DNA of 64,000 nt from Streptomyces sp. VRA16 Mangrove soil (lineage in GTDB: Bacteria; Actinomycetota; Actinomycetes; Streptomycetales; Streptomycetaceae): positions 1 through 64,000 of the forward strand of contig NZ_JAFVLN010000014.1 of NCBI RefSeq assembly GCF_017377775.1, in the 5' to 3' direction. Position 1 is the stretch's first letter. Every line of letters begins with the position of its first letter. The notes below the pieces were generated by a model. It worked only from the letters and a program-made list of their open reading frames with translations. It had not been told where the DNA came from and did not search any database. Of the stretch, positions 59,850 to 64,000 are shown piece after piece. A program made the translations under genes and the position numbers.

Positions 59850-61655
59850 ATGGCACCGAAGGTCTCCGACCACATCCTCGAACGACTGCGGGCCTGGGAG
59901 GTCGAGCACGTCTTCGCCTATCCGGGCGACGGCATCAACGGCCTGCTCGCCGCCTGGGGGCGGGCCGACAACAAACCGGAGTTCATCCAGTCCCGGCACG
60001 AGGAGATGTCGGCCTTCGAGGCCGTCGGCTACGCGAAGTTCTCCGGCCGCGTCGGCGTGTGCGCCGCCACCTCCGGCCCCGGCGCCATCCACCTCCTCAA
60101 CGGTCTGTACGACGCCAAGCTGGACCACGTTCCCGTCGTCGCGATCGTCGGGCAGACCAACCGGAGCGCGATGGGCGGCTCCTACCAGCAGGAGGTCGAC
60201 CTGCTCAGCCTGTACAAGGACGTGGCCTCCGACTTCTGCGAGATGGTCACGGTCCCCGAGCAGTTGCCGAACGTCCTCGACCGGGCGATCCGCACCGCTT
60301 ACGCGCGACGCTCGGTGACCGCCGTCATCGTCCCCGCCGACGTACAAGAACTCGACTACGCGGCGCCCGAACACGCTTTCAAGATGGTGCCGTCCAGCCT
60401 CGGCCTCTCCTCCTACGCCCCGGTGCCCGCCACCGCCGACATCGAACGGGCGGCGCGGTTGCTCAACGAGGGCGAGAAGGTGGCGATCCTCGTCGGCCAG
60501 GGCGCGCGCGGCGCCCGCCAGGAGGTCATGCAGGTCGCCGACCGGCTCGGCGCCGGCGTGGCGAAGGCGCTGCTCGGCAAAGACGCGCTCGACGACGACC
60601 TGCCCTATGTCACCGGCGCCATCGGCCTGTTGGGCACCCGGCCCTCGTACGAGCTGATGCAGGACTGCGACACCCTGCTGGTCATCGGATCGAGCTTCCC
60701 CTACACGCAGTTCCTGCCCGACTTCGGCCAGGCACGGGCCGTGCAGATCGACATCGACCCGCACATGGTCGGCCTGCGCTACCCCTTCGAGATCAACCTG
60801 GTCGGCGACGCGCGCGTGACGCTGCAGGCGCTGCTGCCCCTGCTCGAGCAGAACATGAACACGAGCTGGCGCAAGAAGATCGAGAAGAACACGGCCCGTT
60901 GGTGGCAGGTGATGGAACGGCGGGCCGCCGTGGGCGCGGACCCGATCAACCCCGAACACGTCGCGCACACCCTGAACGAACTGCTGCCCGACAACGTGGT
61001 CCTGGCCGCCGACTCCGGTTCCGCCGCCAACTGGTACGCCCGTCACCTGCGGCTGCGCGCCGGGATGCGCGGCTCCCTGTCCGGCACCCTCGCCACTATG
61101 GGGCCCGGTGTCCCGTACGTGATCGGGGCGAAGTTCGCCCACGGCGACCGCCCGGCGATCGCGCTCGTCGGCGACGGCGCGATGCAGATGAACGGCCTGG
61201 CCGAGCTGATCACCATCGCCAAGTACTGGCAGCAGTGGGCCGATCCGCGCCTGGTCGTCGCCGTCCTGAACAACCAGGACCTCAATCAGGTCACGTGGGA
61301 GATGAGGGCCATGTCCGGCGCCCCGCAGTTCCTGCCCTCGCAGGCGCTGCCCGACGTCGCCTACGGCGATTTCGCACGCTCGCTGGGCCTGGGTGGGCTG
61401 CGCGTGGAGAAGCCGCAGGACGTCGCGAGCGCGTGGGAGGCGGCGCTCGCCGCCGACCGGCCCTACGTGCTCGACTTCCGCACCGACCCGGCCGTGCCGC
61501 CGATCCCGCCGCACGCGACGCTCGACCAGATCGAGGCGGCCGCCGCCTCCGTCCTCAAGGGCGACAGCGATCGCACCGGCATGATCCGTCAGGGCTTCAA
61601 GGCCAAGGTCCAGGAGATGCTGCCCGGCCACCGGCACACCGAGGACGACGCGTGA
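59850..61655 (+). CDS. ThDP-dependent pyruvate-oxidase-like enzyme
   Basis: 601 aa. Three-domain ThDP fold: catalytic Glu in SRHEEMSAFEAVGYAKFSG, central domain with VGQGARGA, and the ThDP motif GDGAMQMNG...NNQDLN. Resembles PoxB-type pyruvate oxidases and related actinobacterial thiamine-pyrophosphate-requiring proteins; acetolactate synthase is less likely given the sequence LNQVTWEMRAM. ATG at 59850, GAAAGGA 9 nt upstream, 41 nt after the oxidoreductase, so probably the same operon. Confidence 0.92.
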   Translation: MAPKVSDHILERLRAWEVEHVFAYPGDGINGLLAAWGRADNKPEFIQSRHEEMSAFEAVGYAKFSGRVGVCAATSGPGAIHLLNGLYDAKLDHVPVVAIVGQTNRSAMGGSYQQEVDLLSLYKDVASDFCEMVTVPEQLPNVLDRAIRTAYARRSVTAVIVPADVQELDYAAPEHAFKMVPSSLGLSSYAPVPATADIERAARLLNEGEKVAILVGQGARGARQEVMQVADRLGAGVAKALLGKDALDDDLPYVTGAIGLLGTRPSYELMQDCDTLLVIGSSFPYTQFLPDFGQARAVQIDIDPHMVGLRYPFEINLVGDARVTLQALLPLLEQNMNTSWRKKIEKNTARWWQVMERRAAVGADPINPEHVAHTLNELLPDNVVLAADSGSAANWYARHLRLRAGMRGSLSGTLATMGPGVPYVIGAKFAHGDRPAIALVGDGAMQMNGLAELITIAKYWQQWADPRLVVAVLNNQDLNQVTWEMRAMSGAPQFLPSQALPDVAYGDFARSLGLGGLRVEKPQDVASAWEAALAADRPYVLDFRTDPAVPPIPPHATLDQIEAAAASVLKGDSDRTGMIRQGFKAKVQEMLPGHRHTEDDA

Positions 61656-62155
61656 GCGACGAACCGTCGGTGGGCGCGCTGCACACGTCCGTGTACCGCG
61701 TGCCCACCTGCGTCGCGGGCCTGCGCGCCGTCACCGGCGCGGCGCCACGCCCTCCGCTCGCGGCCCGCTGCGCCCGCCTGGCCGACACCCTGGTCACCGC
61801 CGCCTCCGCCGCCTCTCTGCACCCCGACGGCCATGGGCAGCGGGCGCCGGGCCTTCCGCCGGTGGACGCCGCGCTGCTGCTGCCCGCGGTACGCGGAGCC
61901 CTGCGCCCGGACGATGCCCGCACCCGCGCCGCCTGCCGTCACGACCTGGCCCGCGAGCTCTTCTTCTCCCGCTTCCGGCACGACGGGCGCCCGCTGGAAG
62001 CCGCCGAGGGCGCGTTCCTGCTGTGCGGCTTCATCATGGCGCCCGCCGAGGCGCAACAGGGCAACACGACCGCCGCGCTGTCCGCGGCCGGGGCGGCGGG
62101 CGTGGCCCTGGCACGCAGGCAGAAGAGTTCCGTGCCGCACGGCCCTCGTACCTGA
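61652..62155 (+). CDS. Small coupled protein of unknown function
   Basis: 167 aa. The GTG start overlaps the ThDP-enzyme stop (GTGA). N-terminal part is Ala/Arg-rich with no motif; a helical region CRHDLARELFFSRFRHDGRP-LEAAEGAFLLCGFIMAPAEAQ precedes a low-complexity end. No membrane segment is certain. The tight coupling suggests it serves the pyruvate-oxidase-like enzyme. Confidence 0.75.
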   Translation: MSDEPSVGALHTSVYRVPTCVAGLRAVTGAAPRPPLAARCARLADTLVTAASAASLHPDGHGQRAPGLPPVDAALLLPAVRGALRPDDARTRAACRHDLARELFFSRFRHDGRPLEAAEGAFLLCGFIMAPAEAQQGNTTAALSAAGAAGVALARRQKSSVPHGPRT

Positions 62156-62315
62156 CCGAGACGGAACGAGCCGTCTCCAGAGCGCGATCCGGCGCTTGCT
62201 GCCGCACAGATCCAAACGGTTGAACCGGTGCACCAACCGGCGAGCCGCCTCGGGGTTTCACCGCTCGTACGAACTGTGGTGAGGGTGTCAGCTCTCGCCG
62301 GGAAAGGCAGGCAGC

Positions 62316-63782
62316 ATGTCACTGGATCATTCGCGGGCCCCTGTGCTGGAAGCCGTGGATGCCTATCGGCGTCAAGAAATGGTGTCGTTCACACCGCCGG
62401 GCCACAAGCAGGGCGCAGGGGTGGATCCGCAGGTGCTACGCCTCTTGGGGCAGGAGGTGTTCCAGCACGACCTCCTGGCGTCCGGTGGCCTGGACGACAG
62501 GCGGATGCGGGGCGGTTTTCTCCGGGATGCGGAGCAACTGATGGCAGACGCGGTCCACGCGGACCACACGTTCTTCACCACGTGCGGCAGCTCCCTGTCG
62601 GTCAAGGCGGCGATGCTGTCCGTGGCCGGCCCCGGCCAGCGACTGCTGATCAGCCGGGACGCCCACAAGTCCGTGGCCGCCGCCCTGGTCCTGTCCGGGA
62701 TCGAGCCCGTATGGGTCGAACCGCGCTGGGACGACGAACGGCATCTGGCGCACCCGCCGTCGGCCGACGACTACGCCGCCGCCTTCGAGCGCAATCCACA
62801 GGCAGAGGGAGCCCTGGTCACCAGCCCCACCCCCTACGGCAGCTGTGCGGACCTGCGCACGATCGCCGAGGTCTGCCACCGGTACGGCAGGCCGTTGATC
62901 GTGGACGAGGCGTGGGGCGCCCATCTGCCCTTTCATCCGGACCTGCCGACCTGGGCGATGGACGCGGGCGCGGACGTCTGCGTGACCAGCATCCACAAGA
63001 TGGGCAGCGGCCTGGAGCAAGGCTCGGTCTTCCACCTTCAAGGGGATCTGGTCGAGCCTTCGGTGCTCAAGAACCGGGCGGACCTGCTGGGTACGACCAG
63101 CCCGTCGGTCCTCATCTATGCGGCCCTGGACGGCTGGCGCCGCCAGATGGCGCTGCACGGGCACGCGTTGATGAGCCACGCGCGCACGACCGCGGATGAG
63201 CTGCGCCACGCCATCGAAAAGATCGACGGCCTGCATGTGAACGACGCACAGGACTTCTGCGGCCCCGGACGGGCGCACGACCTCGACCCGCTCCCCGTGG
63301 TCGTCGACCTGACCGGCACCACCCTCTCCGGCTATCGGGCTGCCGACTGGCTGCGGGAACACCGCCGTATCAACGTCCACCTCGCCGACCATCGCCGCAT
63401 CAACGTGCAGATCACGCACGCCGACAGCCGCCGCACCACCGAGCCCCTGCTGGACGCCCTGCGTGACCTCACGGACGCCGCGCAGGGCTGGGACGAGGCG
63501 CCTCGCGTGGAGGTGCCGGCCGCCGACGCTCTGCGGATGGAGCAGGCGTGTCCGCCCCGCGACGCCTACTTCGCGCCGACCCAGGACCTTCCCCTGGAGA
63601 AGGCGGCGGGCCGCGTGGCCGCGGAGATGGTGACGCCCTACCCGCCCGGGATCCCCGCGATCCTGCCCGGCGAGCGCCTGAGCGAACCCGTGCTGACCTA
63701 TCTGCGCACCGGAGTGCAGGCCGGAATGAACCTCCCCGACGCGGCCGACCCGACCTTCACCACCGTGCGCGTCGTCAAGTGA
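62316..63782 (+). CDS. Orn/Lys/Arg decarboxylase family PLP enzyme
   Basis: 488 aa, fold-type I PLP enzyme of the short decarboxylase family. FTPPGHKQGAG at the start, FFTTCGSSLSVKAAML, IVDEAWGAHLPFHPDLP, PLP Lys228 in TSIHKMGSGLEQ and the C-terminal small domain (AAEMVTPYPPGIPAILPGER). Substrate could be arginine, lysine or ornithine. Decarboxylation consumes a proton, which would suit acid or energy stress. AAAGGCAGG precedes the ATG. Confidence 0.9.
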   Translation: MSLDHSRAPVLEAVDAYRRQEMVSFTPPGHKQGAGVDPQVLRLLGQEVFQHDLLASGGLDDRRMRGGFLRDAEQLMADAVHADHTFFTTCGSSLSVKAAMLSVAGPGQRLLISRDAHKSVAAALVLSGIEPVWVEPRWDDERHLAHPPSADDYAAAFERNPQAEGALVTSPTPYGSCADLRTIAEVCHRYGRPLIVDEAWGAHLPFHPDLPTWAMDAGADVCVTSIHKMGSGLEQGSVFHLQGDLVEPSVLKNRADLLGTTSPSVLIYAALDGWRRQMALHGHALMSHARTTADELRHAIEKIDGLHVNDAQDFCGPGRAHDLDPLPVVVDLTGTTLSGYRAADWLREHRRINVHLADHRRINVQITHADSRRTTEPLLDALRDLTDAAQGWDEAPRVEVPAADALRMEQACPPRDAYFAPTQDLPLEKAAGRVAAEMVTPYPPGIPAILPGERLSEPVLTYLRTGVQAGMNLPDAADPTFTTVRVVK

Positions 63783-63834
63783 CCCCGACCCGCCGGACAC
63801 CGTCCTGTACCCCCGAAAACGCGAGGAGGATGCC

Positions 63835-64000
63835 GTGCCTCACCACCACCCGGTCAGCGGGCGCGAGGAGACCGCCGACCAGCGGGCGGACCGACGATGG
63901 GCGGACCTGGTACAGGAGATGCGCGTCGCACTCACCGGCGTCCAGATCCTCTTCGGGTTCCTTCTCACCGTGGTGTTCACGCCCCGCTTTCCTCAGCTTT
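63835..64000 (+). CDS. DUF6328 family membrane protein (5' part)
   Basis: Starts VPHHHPVSGREETADQRAD then RRWADLVQEMRVALTGVQILFGFLLTVVFTPRF and is cut by the window end. The RRW..LxQExRVAxTGVQILxxFLLTxxFTPRF block is the DUF6328 signature, a predicted four-helix membrane protein found in stress regions. GTG start with GAGGAGG 5 nt upstream. Confidence 0.85.
   Translation, partial: MPHHHPVSGREETADQRADRRWADLVQEMRVALTGVQILFGFLLTVVFTPRFPQL

Noticed and set aside
63355..63420. HRRINV...HRRINV duplication in the decarboxylase
   Set aside because: The codons differ and the family normally has two similar HR-I segments here, so it is probably not a recent duplication.

Overview
This window is high-GC actinobacterial DNA, almost certainly from a Streptomyces chromosome. 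The signs are strong third-position G/C bias, many GTG starts, leaderless-type promoters, and Streptomyces family proteins (DUF5999, SAV_915, DUF6328, Spo0M, TerD, GlsB). No rRNA, tRNA, insertion sequence, phage gene or CRISPR array was seen. The first 362 bases are G-rich low-complexity repeats.

Region 1 (about 0.4-20.6 kb) is a potassium and stress island: kdpF-A-B-C-E-D on the minus strand, two permeases resembling the Bacillus K+ importer KimA, a second complete KdpD without its own KdpE, a CPA1-type cation/proton antiporter, and a universal stress protein. Its intergenic regions share an 18-bp direct-repeat motif with an 11-bp period. Three regions carry it as two 18-mers 14 bp apart. 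I propose this as the KdpE operator.

Region 2 (20.9-37.8 kb) starts with a SAV_915 gene, lysA and an MFS exporter. These lead into a translationally coupled assembly line: KS-AT-ACP; aminotransferase, luciferase-like monooxygenase, C-PCP-C; M18 aminopeptidase; type II thioesterase with a Cys at the nucleophile position; A-PCP; and an argininosuccinate-synthase-like ligase. The logic matches the way microginin-type alpha-hydroxy-beta-amino acids are made. Such residues occur in bestatin, amastatin and microginin, which inhibit zinc aminopeptidases, so the embedded aminopeptidase could be a resistance target. This is the most exciting system in the window.

Region 3 (37.8-44.4 kb) holds decayed remnants (an unidentified C-terminus and an IclR regulator), a GlsB-type membrane protein, an MFS/CysK-like pair, a GH54 arabinofuranosidase preceded by four exact-period 14-bp repeats, and a membrane-anchored glutaredoxin.

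Region 4 (44.4-53.1 kb) has two long/short pairs of CNNM/CorC-type membrane proteins flanking a TerD gene and a BlaI-type repressor/M56 peptidase pair. A BlaI-like palindrome lies both in the terD-blaI gap and next to the promoter of a Spo0M-TatA operon 4 kb away, suggesting one regulon.

Region 5 (53.3-64 kb) looks like a redox or dormancy stress island: hemerythrin-like protein, CBS-pair protein, HAD phosphatase, lone CheB methylesterase, FAD/Fe-S oxidoreductase, pyruvate-oxidase-like ThDP enzyme with a coupled small protein, Orn/Lys/Arg decarboxylase-family enzyme, and the start of a DUF6328 gene cut by the window edge.
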